From Bradyrhizobium monzae (GTDB lineage: Bacteria > Pseudomonadota > Alphaproteobacteria > Rhizobiales > Xanthobacteraceae), in the NCBI RefSeq assembly GCF_021458635.1, contig NZ_JAIRDQ010000009.1, positions 186,001-250,000 of the forward strand: a stretch of 64,000 bases of DNA. The letters are read 5' to 3'. A program made the position numbers and the translations under genes. This document shows, in pieces, positions 18,176 through 27,872 of this stretch (within the stretch, counting starts at the first letter, position 1; every line of letters starts with the position of its first letter). Below the pieces are notes generated by a model. That model was not told the DNA's origin and did no database searches. It saw nothing but the letters and a program-made list of their open reading frames with translations.

Positions 18176-18206
18176 TCGCGAAGCCGAACGAGCGGACGCC
18201 GATCTG

Positions 18207-18558
18207 ATGAAGGGGAAACGCATCGTCACGAACATCGCGGCCACGGACGTTTCGCTAGCGCGCCGGTTCTACCAGGACGTCCTCGGCCTGGAGATCGTCA
18301 TGGACCATGGCTGGATCGCGACATTCGCGGCGTCGTCGCAAATGGCGCCGCAACTGAGCGTCGCCAGTGAAGCCGGCTCAGGCACGCCGGTGCCGGACGT
18401 TTCGATCGAGGTCGACGATCTCGATGAAGCGCTGCGCCGAATGAAGAGCGCCGGCATCGCATTGGAATACGGTCCGGCGACGGAGCCAAGGGGGCGTGCG
18501 CAGGTTCTACGTGCGCCATCCCTTCGGGCGGCTGGTCAACATTCTTGCGCACGAGTGA
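18207..18558 (+). pseudogene. VOC/glyoxalase-family protein with a one-base frameshift
   Basis: From ATG 18207 the frame encodes a typical VOC (glyoxalase-like) N-terminus (KRIVTNIAATDVSLARRFYQ) and continues to about residue 95, GPATEPRG. After the five-G run at 18490-18494 the family C-terminus (RRFYVRHPFGRLVNILAHE) and a stop at 18556-18558 appear in another frame. Removing one G restores a continuous protein of about 116 residues. Left as it is, the frame reads nonsense to 18623. Either the gene is broken or the base is a homopolymer sequencing error. It follows the CoA lyase by 31 bases. Confidence 0.75.
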
Positions 18559-18675
18559 CGTCGGCTGATGTCCAAGGTGACTGCGTGGTGATAATGAACT
18601 CAGACATTCCCCCGCCGCTCTAGCAGCGTGGCTTGGTGGAGCCAGACGAACAGCCAGACTGCAAGGAGCCAATGC

Positions 18676-19122
18676 ATGCAGGCCGTGCTTTACATGTCCG
18701 CGCTGGCTGTGTGGGTTCTGGTGGCATGCATCATTTGGTGCGCGGCAGGTTTCATGTTCTTTGCTCCACGAACACGCTCGTCGGCATGGCCGGTGTCGCT
18801 GGCGATGGCATCCACGTTTCCCTTTGTGTTTGCCTATCAAATCATGGCGTTGCCGGCCGTCATCGTAATGCTGCTGTTCGCCGCGGCACTCAGTTGGCTT
18901 TTCGAGCCCGGCGCCTCAACGACGCAAAATCCGGTCATTATAGGAGTCGCGATCCTCGTAGCTGTTGGCTCGGTAATTGTCGTGCTTGTTGCGTCCGTTG
19001 TCGGCTTCTTTGACGGTTGGCGAGCGGGCTGGAGGCTTGCTCGTGGCCGCTCGATCAAAGAGACGCTGTCGAACACGATCGCGAAGAAATGCTTCGATCG
19101 CTTGAAGCCGCGCCGCACCTAG
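18676..19122 (+). CDS. Small integral membrane protein of unknown function
   Basis: A 148-residue protein with about four hydrophobic helices (near residues 5-28, 40-62, 64-74 and 85-112). A basic C-terminal tail (WRLARGRSIKETLSNTIAKKCFDRLKPRRT) probably faces the cytoplasm. AAGGAG lies 8 bases before the ATG at 18676. No domain is recognised. It sits between the frameshifted VOC gene and the CoA-lyase remnant, in a patch with weaker GC bias than its surroundings. Confidence 0.65.
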   Translation: MQAVLYMSALAVWVLVACIIWCAAGFMFFAPRTRSSAWPVSLAMASTFPFVFAYQIMALPAVIVMLLFAAALSWLFEPGASTTQNPVIIGVAILVAVGSVIVVLVASVVGFFDGWRAGWRLARGRSIKETLSNTIAKKCFDRLKPRRT

Positions 19123-19155
19123 AAGGCTCCCGAGTTCAGCGCGTCGCGATCCGGC

Positions 19156-19239
19156 GCGACGGTGGAACATCTGCACGCCGACATGGCGAAGCGCACGATC
19201 GAGATCGCTGACGCGATCGCGGCAATGAGCAGGAGCTAG
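19156..19239 (+). pseudogene. Remnant of the 3' end of a CoA-ester lyase gene
   Basis: In frame to a TAG at 19237 the segment encodes ATVEHLHADMAKRTIEIADA... and closely matches the C-terminus of the CoA lyase ending at 18175. A stretch of 38 bases (19171-19208) is identical to 18107-18144, and the flanks have diverged. The rest of the lyase gene is missing. The remnant is probably what is left of a tandem paralogue, or marks a rearrangement that brought in the VOC and membrane-protein genes. Its stop overlaps the end of the LssY_C gene. Confidence 0.8.
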
Positions 19240-20057
19240 GGCGTGCCTCGCGCTTTCTGAGCGATGCCGTGCCATATGGCATCTTTCAGGGCAATGAGAG
19301 ACGGCGGTGGAATGGTCGGCGGATCCGCGGGCCCATTTGCTGCTCCTGGCACGAGGACGGCAACGTGGATCTCGCCATCCGTGTAGTAGGGGTCGCCACC
19401 CCCGTTTCGGCCGAACAGCGTCGGGCCTATGCCCGAGATCTGAAAGAAATTGCTGACGACGTTTGCCTTGCTCAGGTCGGCCATCAGGAGATCTCGCTCG
19501 GCATCGATGTTGGCCGCGATATGATGAGTGACTTGTCCTGTGTCGTGGCTTAGCCCGACACCCCGGTCGAAGGTCGCCGAGCCCAGCCAGACCGGACGAC
19601 CGTCGTCGCCCTTTTCGAGAGCCTTCCAGAACCGCACGTGATTCCGTCGATCCGCACTGCTCCCGACGGGTTTCTCGAACGCGTATTGCTCCTTCTTTCC
19701 CAGATAGTAGAGCGGGCTGACGGGAGCGTTGTGATAGGGGCGATCCAGCACCACGCTCCCGACGATCTCGATGCTCGAGCGCAGTGTCACGGCGTCGGCG
19801 GCAAACCAGCCGGCCGCATTCATGGCGCGGACAACCTCTTCTCCGCTGCCGACGATTCCGACGTTCAGGGGATCAGCAGGGATATCGTCCGACGTCCTGG
19901 TGACCATTGGCAACGAAGCAAGTCCGGCTTCGTGCTCGTGATGGATCCACAGCAGGGGCGCCAGAAAGTAGGCCATGGCCAGATAGGCGATCAGCACCAC
20001 GGCCAAACGGTAAGGCCACCGCCGCCTCTTCGTCCCGCTCTCGGCGAAATTGGTCAT
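19236..20057 (-). CDS. LssY C-terminal-domain protein
   Basis: A 273-residue protein with one N-terminal membrane helix (about 16-38, after a basic KRRRWPYR segment) and an LssY_C-type domain. Hallmarks are the RPVWLGSATFDRGVGLS block and DTGQVTHHI...NIDAERD. The domain is named after the Legionella lssXYZ region and has no established activity. The start MTNFAESGTKRRR at 20057 is preferred over an open upstream frame that overlaps the next gene. An HD-domain gene ends 34 bases upstream on the same strand, suggesting an operon. Confidence 0.8.
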   Translation of the reverse strand: MTNFAESGTKRRRWPYRLAVVLIAYLAMAYFLAPLLWIHHEHEAGLASLPMVTRTSDDIPADPLNVGIVGSGEEVVRAMNAAGWFAADAVTLRSSIEIVGSVVLDRPYHNAPVSPLYYLGKKEQYAFEKPVGSSADRRNHVRFWKALEKGDDGRPVWLGSATFDRGVGLSHDTGQVTHHIAANIDAERDLLMADLSKANVVSNFFQISGIGPTLFGRNGGGDPYYTDGEIHVAVLVPGAANGPADPPTIPPPSLIALKDAIWHGIAQKARGTP

Positions 20058-20091
20058 GCGATATCGTCCGAGTATTCGCCCAAGAGCACCA

Positions 20092-20937
20092 TCATGGCTG
20101 TGGTCCGGATAAGCCCGGTTCGCGCTCAGCCCGGAAAACGTTGCCGTACAGGTTTGCAATCCATTGTCGCCCGCTCGCGGTGATGTTGAGGTAACGTATG
20201 GCGCCTTGAATTTGTGGGGCGACATTGTTCCAATAAAACTGCGGATACTTGTAGACGACGTCTGCAGGCGTTTCGTAGCCGAGCTTCTTGTTCAGCCCGA
20301 TTTCCTCGAACTCGTAGAAGAGTGCATTTGCTTTTCTGAGATAGTTCGGGTCGCCAAGCTGGCCGATGAGGTCCGCGGCGCGCAGCAGCATGCCCTCCTC
20401 TTCGACCAGTTCGTCGTTAGGCGCATCCGTGTAGGGAAAACGCGTGAATTCTATGGCTCGCGCAATCCGGCTTGCGTCAACTTCTTCGACACCGTCGAAG
20501 CGCTCGGAGGCGAACAGCTTCGAGCGGTCGACATGATGGGGTGCGAGCGAGGCATCCGTTGCTCCGCGCGGGAGACGAACGGTGCGGCCGGTGATGTCTG
20601 CAACATAGGCATCGTCGGTGTCACCCTGAACGATGCCGCGCACGTATCCGATGTCATGCGTGAGGCAGGCCAGGATGAAATTTGCGTAGTCTGCGGCTGT
20701 CGTCGGACGCAACATCATCCGTCCCATCAGGATATCGTGTCCCGCCAGGGTGACGAGCATGGTGTGCTCGACGTCGTGATAAAGGGCGTCGCTGTTGCCG
20801 ATGCACTCCAGCGTAAGCCTGGCTGCAAACGGAAGCACTTCGGTCAAACGGGCGTGAGACGAACCAAACCGGTCCCGGGTATCGGACGTCAGAAACGACG
20901 ATAAGGTCTGCGCCACCAATTCAGGAATCGTGATCAT
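20092..20937 (-). CDS. HD-domain metal-dependent phosphohydrolase
   Basis: A 281-residue soluble protein with HD-superfamily metal-binding motifs: H54-D55 and H58 in LYHDVEHT and H94-D95 in LTHDIGYV. A helical C-terminal region follows (DLIGQLGDPNYLRKANALFYEF). HD proteins of this kind hydrolyse phosphoester bonds, often of nucleotides or cyclic nucleotides. The substrate is unknown here. It is upstream of and co-directional with the LssY_C gene. The region has slightly lower GC than the core genes around it. Confidence 0.82.
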   Translation of the reverse strand: MITIPELVAQTLSSFLTSDTRDRFGSSHARLTEVLPFAARLTLECIGNSDALYHDVEHTMLVTLAGHDILMGRMMLRPTTAADYANFILACLTHDIGYVRGIVQGDTDDAYVADITGRTVRLPRGATDASLAPHHVDRSKLFASERFDGVEEVDASRIARAIEFTRFPYTDAPNDELVEEEGMLLRAADLIGQLGDPNYLRKANALFYEFEEIGLNKKLGYETPADVVYKYPQFYWNNVAPQIQGAIRYLNITASGRQWIANLYGNVFRAEREPGLSGPQP

Positions 20938-21101
20938 CCGGGCACCCGTTCAATGTGTTGGCACGACAACAGATCACCATTGCCAGCCCATGATCGAGCC
21001 CGAATTTGTCCTGAAGCTTGACGTAAATCAACGGTCGACCCGACCTCGACCCGAGGCAGGGACCAAGAAATTCCTGGCCGGGCGGGATTTCCCGCGACGC
21101 T

Positions 21102-21521
21102 TTAGCGCGGCGCGATGTCGGCGCGATCGAGCGATTCCAGCGTCGCGGCGTTGCCGCAATAGCCGTGGTAGTTTTCAACGACGGTGCCGGTCACGAGCTC
21201 CATATTGCAGCGTGCCTTGTGATGGCACAGCGAGCAGACCCGCTCCATGTCGCGCAGCAGGAGCGGCTGCGCGCGCTGCAGGCGGTCGCCGTCGATGCCA
21301 AGCTGCGCCAGCATCTGCGGCAGTTCGTCGGCCGCGTGCCGGCCGTGGCGGACCAGTTCCTCCAGGTCGTCGGGGGCGATTCTGAGATCGTTTGCGATCC
21401 GGTCGAAATCGGAGCGATCGAGCTGCCGCAACTCGCTCAGCTCGCGGCGATGCTTCAGCCAGCCGGCGAAGGACTCGACGAGGTCCTGAACGATGGGATA
21501 AGGCCTGCTTGCGGTGCTCAT
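21102..21521 (-). CDS. DUF6455-family protein with cysteine cluster
   Basis: A 139-residue soluble protein. The N-terminal half is helical (RELSELRQLDRSDFDRIANDL resembles the YjiS/DUF1127-type motif). The C-terminal half has C96, C99, C105 and C122 in VCSLCHHKARCN and YCGNA, a pattern suited to binding a metal or iron-sulfur cluster. This matches the DUF6455 family of alphaproteobacteria, whose role is not established. The start MSTASRPYPI was chosen over an upstream frame starting at 21566. Confidence 0.82.
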   Translation of the reverse strand: MSTASRPYPIVQDLVESFAGWLKHRRELSELRQLDRSDFDRIANDLRIAPDDLEELVRHGRHAADELPQMLAQLGIDGDRLQRAQPLLLRDMERVCSLCHHKARCNMELVTGTVVENYHGYCGNAATLESLDRADIAPR

Positions 21522-21603
21522 GGCGAAGCTCCATTGGGCGCGTGCGATGGGAGCGAGACTAGGCACAATGGTGCAGGAGCGCGTTGCGCTGGATCAAATT
21601 CAG

Positions 21604-21690
21604 TCTCGTGTCCCGGACGCGCTGCAGCGTGCAACGCTGCTGCGCAGAGCCGGGACCCATCTCACCGCGATTCTGAGCCGGGGCACGAGA
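21604..21690. repeat. Palindromic element, family R3 (copy 1)
   Basis: Begins CTCGTGTCCCGGACGCGCTG and ends GAGCCGGGGCACGAG, with an internal GCAGCGTGCAACGCTGC palindrome. Related sequence occurs at 31937-31993 and 54279-54448. It fills most of the gap between the DUF6455 gene and the glycosyltransferase-like gene. Confidence 0.7.
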
Positions 21691-21706
21691 GTAGCGCGGA
21701 GAGACC

Positions 21707-22492
21707 TCAGCCAAACCGCGCCGTCGCCCACGCATACAGGCTGCCGGGAATCGGCTTCTCGCCGCCGCGGCCTTTTGGCGAGATGTGCAGGCCGATGATC
21801 TCGGGGTTGGTGACGAGGCCGAGATAGCTCGAGGGATCGAAGAACAGATTTGGTTCGGCATGCACGGCGTAGAACGACTGCTTCGGCAGCGCATTTTGCA
21901 ATTCGCCGGTGCGGCGGGCGAGCGCGGTGAGTGCTGCTGGCCCAAAGATCGCGACGCGGATGTCGGAGAGACGGTTCGAGCCACCGCGCAGGCGGCGCAT
22001 CATGAAGGTGATGCGGTGGCGAACCGACAGCCAGTTCGGTGTCAGCTCTTCCTGCTCCATCAGCTCTTCGAAGGCGGCAACGATGCCGTGCCCGGGCGGC
22101 AGGTAGATCACGGAATTGCCAAGCTGGCGCGGCCGCTCCCAGGCGAAATAAGGCTTTGCGGAATCGATCTCGACGGGCCTGAGCAGCAACACGTCGGCAT
22201 CGAGCCAGAGGCCGAGACCCTTCGCCATCAGCTTCATGCGGAAGAAATCGCTGAACTGCAGCGTGGTCCAGTCGCGCCAGCTGCCGTCCGGCTGCGGCGG
22301 TCGCAGCCGTTCGGAGAACACATGCGGCAGGATCGCCTCGGCATCGGCATTGCCGACGCCCGCCGGAAGACCCGGGATGGTGTCGAAGCTGTAGACCGTG
22401 ACCTTGTGGCCGGCAGCCAGCTGCGAGCGCAGACAGGTCTGGCGCAGCGCATCCATAGGGCCATGCCAGAAGGTGATGATCTCGGGCAGCAT
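21707..22492 (-). CDS. Glycosyltransferase-like protein (DXD sugar-binding type)
   Basis: A 261-residue protein resembling the Gly_transf_sug (DXD) family. The motif GLWLDADVLLLRP places D98 and D100 as the nucleotide-sugar/metal-binding pair, preceded by the typical SDFFRMKLMAKGLG helix. The N-terminus (IITFWHGPMDALRQ) fits the first beta strand. No polysaccharide cluster surrounds it, so the acceptor is unknown. The ATG at 22492 gives the best family-like N-terminus; a frame opening at 22522 adds ten residues. Confidence 0.75.
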   Translation of the reverse strand: MLPEIITFWHGPMDALRQTCLRSQLAAGHKVTVYSFDTIPGLPAGVGNADAEAILPHVFSERLRPPQPDGSWRDWTTLQFSDFFRMKLMAKGLGLWLDADVLLLRPVEIDSAKPYFAWERPRQLGNSVIYLPPGHGIVAAFEELMEQEELTPNWLSVRHRITFMMRRLRGGSNRLSDIRVAIFGPAALTALARRTGELQNALPKQSFYAVHAEPNLFFDPSSYLGLVTNPEIIGLHISPKGRGGEKPIPGSLYAWATARFG

Positions 22493-22526
22493 GGGTGCAG
22501 CTATACGGGATATTCCGGGCAAAGAA

Positions 22527-22557
22527 AAAGCCCCGGCGCTGCCAGCACCGGGGCTTT
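22527..22557 (-). terminator. Rho-independent terminator of leuD
   Basis: A stem of AAAGCCCCGG with its complement CCGGGGCTTT around a short, partly paired loop. Read on the minus strand it lies 15 bases after the leuD stop and is followed by TTTTCTTT. Confidence 0.85.
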
Positions 22558-22572
22558 GAATCAGACTTGAGC

Positions 22573-23178
22573 TCAGGCCCAGGCGCGCTCGTGCTTGAGC
22601 TTGTCCTCGTAGGTGTCGATCGAGGACTTCTTCTCCATCGTGAGACCGATGTCGTCGAGGCCGTTGATCAGGCAGTGCTTGCGGAACGGATCGATCTCGA
22701 ACTTGACCGTGCCGCCATCGGGGCCGCGGATCTCCTGGTTCGGCAGGTCGATCGTCAGCGTCGCGTTGGCGCCGCGCTCGGCGTCGTCGAACAGCTTGTC
22801 GAGGTCTTCCTGGCTGACGCGGATCGGCAGAATGCCGTTCTTGAAGCAGTTGTTGTAGAAGATGTCGCCGAACGAGGTCGAGATCACGCAGCGGATGCCG
22901 AAATCGAGCAGCGCCCAGGGCGCATGCTCGCGGCTCGAGCCGCAGCCGAAATTGTCGCCGGCCACCAGCACCTTCGAATTGCGATAGGCGGGCTGGTTGA
23001 GGACGAAATCCGGGTTCTCGCTGCCGTCGTCCTTGTAGCGCTGCTCGGAGAAAAGCCCCTTGCCAAGCCCGGTGCGCTTGATGGTCTTGAGGTACTGCTT
23101 CGGAATGATCATGTCGGTGTCGACATTGATGATCTTCAGCGGCGCCGCGACGCCTTCCAGCGTGGTGAACTTGTCCAT
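22573..23178 (-). CDS. leuD: 3-isopropylmalate dehydratase small subunit
   Basis: LeuD forms the swivelling domain of isopropylmalate isomerase with LeuC. The 201-residue length is normal. Family motifs are [14 protein letters not shown] near residue 20 and [17 protein letters not shown], followed by [18 protein letters not shown]. leuC lies 1.7 kb upstream on the same strand, with four small genes between them rather than a tight leuCD operon. The gene ends at a strong terminator. Confidence 0.96.
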   Translation of the reverse strand: MDKFTTLEGVAAPLKIINVDTDMIIPKQYLKTIKRTGLGKGLFSEQRYKDDGSENPDFVLNQPAYRNSKVLVAGDNFGCGSSREHAPWALLDFGIRCVISTSFGDIFYNNCFKNGILPIRVSQEDLDKLFDDAERGANATLTIDLPNQEIRGPDGGTVKFEIDPFRKHCLINGLDDIGLTMEKKSSIDTYEDKLKHERAWA

Positions 23179-23257
23179 GGTTGCGCTTCCCGAGGGTGGT
23201 TAGAGACCGCGTATTTATCGCGATTAAGGCTCGAATCCTAGGCCGATTTCGGCAGAT

Positions 23258-23656
23258 CTAGTCTGCCTTGGCCTCAATATCAGCCATATCGTCGTCCGAG
23301 AGGCCGAAATGGTGGCCGATCTCGTGAATCAGGACGTGGCGGACGATGTGGCCGAGGCTTTCGTCGTGTTCGGCCCAGTAGTCGAGGATCGGCCGGCGGT
23401 AGAGCCAGACCATGTTGGGCAGCCGCGCCACGTCGCCAAAACTCTGCTGGGGCAGGCCGACACCCTGGAACAGGCCGAGCAGGTCGAACTCGCTCTCGCA
23501 TTCCATCTCGTCCAGGACCTCCTCGGTGGGGAAGTCGTCGACGCGGATGATCACGCCTTCGCAGAGGCCGCGAAATTCCGCCGGCAGGCGCTCGAAAATG
23601 TCGTGCGCCGTCACTTCCATCTCGGCCAGCGAGGGCGCTTTCAGGTCCGTCCACAT
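23258..23656 (-). CDS. Minimal zincin-like metallopeptidase
   Basis: A 132-residue soluble protein of the small metallopeptidase family with the HExxH-type motif HEIGHHFGLSDDDM. H111, E112 and H115 are the zinc-binding and catalytic residues. The family is common in bacteria and lacks a signal peptide. No proteolytic substrate is established. It starts 79 bases upstream of leuD on the same strand; whether they are cotranscribed is unclear. Confidence 0.87.
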   Translation of the reverse strand: MWTDLKAPSLAEMEVTAHDIFERLPAEFRGLCEGVIIRVDDFPTEEVLDEMECESEFDLLGLFQGVGLPQQSFGDVARLPNMVWLYRRPILDYWAEHDESLGHIVRHVLIHEIGHHFGLSDDDMADIEAKAD

Positions 23657-23780
23657 GCGCTTGTCTTAGCGCGGGTTCCGCAGCGATGCATCCGGCTTTA
23701 TAAGCGCTGCGAGGTTGACGGGCGTCGCCAAAACGGAGAGCTTGGGGCCTCGATGGGGACGGTTCAGGTGGGCGGAAAAA

Positions 23781-24110
23781 ATGCGAGCGAAAACAGCGCT
23801 GACGCTACTGTGCATGGGGTTGTTTTCGCAAGTCTGCGTTGGAGGCGCGCAAGCCCAGCCTCTTGCCCAGACGACCGGCGGCGAAGTCCGTGTGGCCCAG
23901 GCGGTCTCGCCCGACGACGCCCCCCCGCCGCGCAGACGGCCCCAGACGCGCCTGCGCGTCACGCCCTATTACACCCCTGACGGCGTCTACCCGCGCTACA
24001 ACCCGGGCCCTGATGCGGTCCGCGAGTGCAACGCCACCTATGTGCAGGAATTCCGGCCGAGCGGCACCGTGATCGTGCCGCATATGAACTGCTACTGGCG
24101 TCGCGGCTGA
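23781..24110 (+). CDS. Small exported protein, proline/tyrosine-rich
   Basis: A 109-residue protein with a Sec signal peptide (MRAKTALTLLCMGLF...GGAQA, cleavage near residue 26). The mature part is rich in Pro, Arg and Tyr, for example APPPRRRPQTRLRVTPYY, and two cysteines (in RECNATY and MNCYWRR) could form a disulfide. No domain is known to me. The start at 23781 is chosen because it puts the signal peptide at the N-terminus. Confidence 0.7.
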   Translation: MRAKTALTLLCMGLFSQVCVGGAQAQPLAQTTGGEVRVAQAVSPDDAPPPRRRPQTRLRVTPYYTPDGVYPRYNPGPDAVRECNATYVQEFRPSGTVIVPHMNCYWRRG

Positions 24111-24196
24111 TACGGGCTCAGTGCTGGCGCCATACCCGCAGTGCTTTAACTTGCAAGCGGCCGTGCGATGTCCTCATGTTGCGGCCGGAGGTCGTC

Positions 24197-24460
24197 ATGG
24201 CGAGATGGATCGCACTGGCCGTTGTTGTCGGGCTCGCCGCAGGCCTGCCCCATGTGTCCGCGACGCAGCGGGTGACGAAGCTGCCGGATGCCTCTGCAGG
24301 CCGCGCGGTGTTCGACGGGCGACGACACATACGATACGACGACGTCGCGCGCTACTCTCCGCGTCCTGATCCGCACTATTACGCGCGGCCCGTCTATTAC
24401 CGTCCCTATCCCTACGGCGTGCCCGCACCTTTCGTGTTCGGCTACGGACCGTTCTGGTGA
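24197..24460 (+). CDS. Very small exported tyrosine-rich protein
   Basis: An 87-residue protein with a signal peptide (MARWIALAVVVGLAAG...VSA). The C-terminal third is dominated by Tyr, Pro and Arg (HYYARPVYYRPYPYGVPAP) and ends in GYGPFW. GGAG lies 6 bases before the ATG. It follows the other small exported protein by 86 bases on the same strand. Such Tyr/Pro-rich tails are common in rhizobial exported proteins of unknown role. Confidence 0.6.
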   Translation: MARWIALAVVVGLAAGLPHVSATQRVTKLPDASAGRAVFDGRRHIRYDDVARYSPRPDPHYYARPVYYRPYPYGVPAPFVFGYGPFW

Positions 24461-24534
24461 TGCGGCTCAGACGGCAGGCGCAAACCCCTTCACCAGCAGC
24501 ACGGTCGCTTGCGCGCCAGCTGCAGGCACCGCAC

Positions 24535-24568
24535 TCGTCATGCCCGGGCTTGTCCCGGCATATGACGA
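24535..24568. repeat. Half copy of palindromic element family R4
   Basis: CGTCATGCCCGGGCTTGTCC followed by GGCATATGACGA resembles one end of the R4 element at 11743-11829. It lies between the tyrosine-rich exported protein and the next small gene. Confidence 0.5.
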
Positions 24569-24584
24569 CGAAACTAGCTCAGAG

Positions 24585-24788
24585 CTAATCCTTGAGCTTC
24601 CACGACGCGGATTTCCACGGCATCAGATTCTCGACCTTCCACCGCCTGAACATCGCTGGCGGCCAATGGCTGAGCCTTGACGTCTCCTCGACCTCGGGCT
24701 TGGCGACGATGCGCAGCGGTGCTGCGCGCCGCCGGTGCTGGCGTGTCGCCACGCTGATCAGATCGACATATTCAGGCTTGTTGGCCAT
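24585..24788 (-). CDS. Short conserved-looking hypothetical protein
   Basis: A 67-residue basic protein (MANKPEYVDLISVATRQH..., ending KSASWKLKD) with no signal peptide or membrane helix. Repeated Arg (RQHRRRAAPLRIV) and Trp (SHWPP, RRWKVE, MPWKSASWK) suggest nucleic-acid or membrane contact but prove nothing. The start at 24788 is one of two possible. It is the first small gene downstream of leuC on the same strand. The call is weaker than for neighbouring genes because of its length. Confidence 0.5.
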   Translation of the reverse strand: MANKPEYVDLISVATRQHRRRAAPLRIVAKPEVEETSRLSHWPPAMFRRWKVENLMPWKSASWKLKD

Positions 24789-24882
24789 GAGGCGTGTCCC
24801 CGCGAAACCGTCGCGAGGACACAATGTGGGTGACGCGGATTAACGGCCGCTTGCCGCGATTGCTACAATTGCAGCGAGTGGC

Positions 24883-26289
<1,407 letters not shown>

Positions 26290-26482
26290 GAGCTTCAGCT
26301 CCGAACAATGTGTGTCAGCGAAATGCGCGGGTTCGCGCGGGGCAATCGTCGTCAGCGCAGCCTTTAAGCTGCGGGACTAAGCTCTGACGTTGCCGAGGTC
26401 GCGAAGCGCCCGAAGAACCGGCCAGGCAGCCGCGAGCGATCGTCGATGACGACGCGCTGGGGGCTTGCGAAGCTGGTCGGAT

Positions 26483-26497
26483 CTGGAAACATTCCAG
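26483..26497. promoter_or_regulatory. Short palindrome upstream of leuC
   Basis: CTGGAA (26483-26488) and TTCCAG (26492-26497) form a 6-bp inverted repeat around ACA, next to an AT-rich stretch (TATATA) in the leuC upstream region. It could be part of a promoter/operator. The rest of 26290-26555 contains no supported gene. Confidence 0.3.
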
Positions 26498-26555
26498 GAA
26501 TATATAGCAGGGAGATATGGAATCGCGAGGGCTTTGACGCGCACGGCTGACGCAA

Positions 26556-26587
26556 CAAAAAAGCGCGGGGCCCGGCCCCGCGCTTTT
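26556..26587 (-). terminator. Rho-independent terminator of the ribosomal operon
   Basis: AAAAGCGCGGGGCC and its complement form a perfect GC-rich stem with A/T tracts on both sides. Read on the minus strand it follows the rplS stop by about 25 bases and ends in a T-run. Confidence 0.88.
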
Positions 26588-26611
26588 CGAAACTCGTCGG
26601 CAAGCGAAAGC

Positions 26612-26992
26612 TTACTCGTTGACGGCCTTGGCGTGCTCAGTCTTCTCGACGATACGGGCCGACTTGCCGCGGAGGTTGCGGAGGTAATAGAGCTTGGCGC
26701 GACGCACCTTGCCGCGGCGCACCACCTTGATAGAGTCGATCATCGGCGACATCACCGGGAACACGCGCTCCACGCCCTCGCCGTAGGAGATCTTGCGAAC
26801 GGTGAAGCTCTCATTGAGGCCACCGCCGGAACGGCCGATGCAAACGCCTTCATAGGCCTGCACGCGGGTGCGGTCGCCTTCGACGACCTTCACGTTGACG
26901 ATCACGGTGTCGCCGGGTCCGAACTCCGGAATCTCCTTGGTGGCGGAGAGCTTCTCGAATTGCTCTTTTTCGAGCTGTTGGATCAGGTTCAT
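26612..26992 (-). CDS. rplS: 50S ribosomal protein L19
   Basis: L19 lies at the interface between the ribosomal subunits. The 126-residue protein starts [17 protein letters not shown] and carries the family motifs [32 protein letters not shown] and [15 protein letters not shown]. The last residues ([12 protein letters not shown]) are a short lineage-type tail. It is the last gene of the ffh-rpsP-rimM-trmD-rplS block and ends at a strong terminator. The trmD stop lies 109 bases upstream. Confidence 0.97.
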   Translation of the reverse strand: MNLIQQLEKEQFEKLSATKEIPEFGPGDTVIVNVKVVEGDRTRVQAYEGVCIGRSGGGLNESFTVRKISYGEGVERVFPVMSPMIDSIKVVRRGKVRRAKLYYLRNLRGKSARIVEKTEHAKAVNE

Positions 26993-27101
26993 GGGTAAAT
27001 CTCCATCGGCGCGCCCAGCCTTGGAAACGGGGGCTGCGCGAAATTCGTCTATCCAGCCATTGCGGATGTGGCCGCTCCTATAAGGCAAGCCGGAGCGTTT
27101 G

Positions 27102-27857
27102 TCACCCGTCTGTCTTGTTTTTTGGCGCTTTTTGGCGTCCGGGCCGATTCGGGGCTTTAGGCGGGATTTGGGCCCATAAATCGGGCCGCCGGGCCGCCGT
27201 CAGGACCTCGGATTGCGCCCGCCGCCAAGCCGCGACCTTGGCATGGTCCCCGGACGTCAGGATGTCCGGGATCGGAACCCCCTCGAACAGCTGCGGGCGG
27301 GTGTATTGGGGGTATTCGAGCAGGCCGTCGGAGAAACTTTCCTCGGTTCCCGAGGCCTCCTTGCCCATGACGCCCGGCAGCAGCCGGACGCAAGCGTCGA
27401 TCAGGGCTAAGGCGGCGATTTCGCCCCCCGAGAGCACGTAATCGCCGATCGAGACCTCCTCCAGGCCGCGGGCGTCAATCACCCGCTGGTCGATCCCCTC
27501 GAACCGTCCGCAGACGATCAGGGGGCCGGGGCCTTGGGCGAGCTCGGCGACACGGGCCTGGGTCAATGGCCGACCCCGCGGGCTCATCAGCAGCTTTGGC
27601 CGGTCCGGGCTGACTCCCACCGCGTCGATTGCGGCCGCCAGAACGTCGGCCCGCAGCACCATGCCCGGGCCGCCGCCGGCGGGGGTGTCATCGACGCTGC
27701 GATGGCGGTCCGTGGCGGAGGCCCGGATGTCCCGCGCCTCGATCTCCCAGAGCCCGGAGGCCAGCGCCCGGCCGGCCAGGCTCACGCCGAGCGGGCCCGG
27801 AAACATCTCCGGAAACAGCGTCAGCACCGTCGCGCGCCAGGGTGAGGGATTGGTCAT
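27102..27857 (-). CDS. trmD: tRNA (guanine-37-N1) methyltransferase
   Basis: TrmD methylates G37 of tRNAs with S-adenosylmethionine and prevents +1 frameshifting. The 251-residue protein has the trefoil-knot motif [11 protein letters not shown] with the cofactor loop, plus PRGRPLTQ and [11 protein letters not shown]. The tail ([19 protein letters not shown]) is a basic extension. The start [15 protein letters not shown] at 27857 was chosen because the longer frame to 27923 lies in the R7 repeat. Confidence 0.96.
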   Translation of the reverse strand: MTNPSPWRATVLTLFPEMFPGPLGVSLAGRALASGLWEIEARDIRASATDRHRSVDDTPAGGGPGMVLRADVLAAAIDAVGVSPDRPKLLMSPRGRPLTQARVAELAQGPGPLIVCGRFEGIDQRVIDARGLEEVSIGDYVLSGGEIAALALIDACVRLLPGVMGKEASGTEESFSDGLLEYPQYTRPQLFEGVPIPDILTSGDHAKVAAWRRAQSEVLTAARRPDLWAQIPPKAPNRPGRQKAPKNKTDG

Positions 27858-27872
27858 CGGATCCAATTGTCT

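Noticed and set aside
26364-26603. Minus-strand frame upstream of leuC as a leucine leader peptide
   Set aside because: The encoded peptide has no run of leucine codons and overlaps the rplS terminator. Attenuation is not supported.
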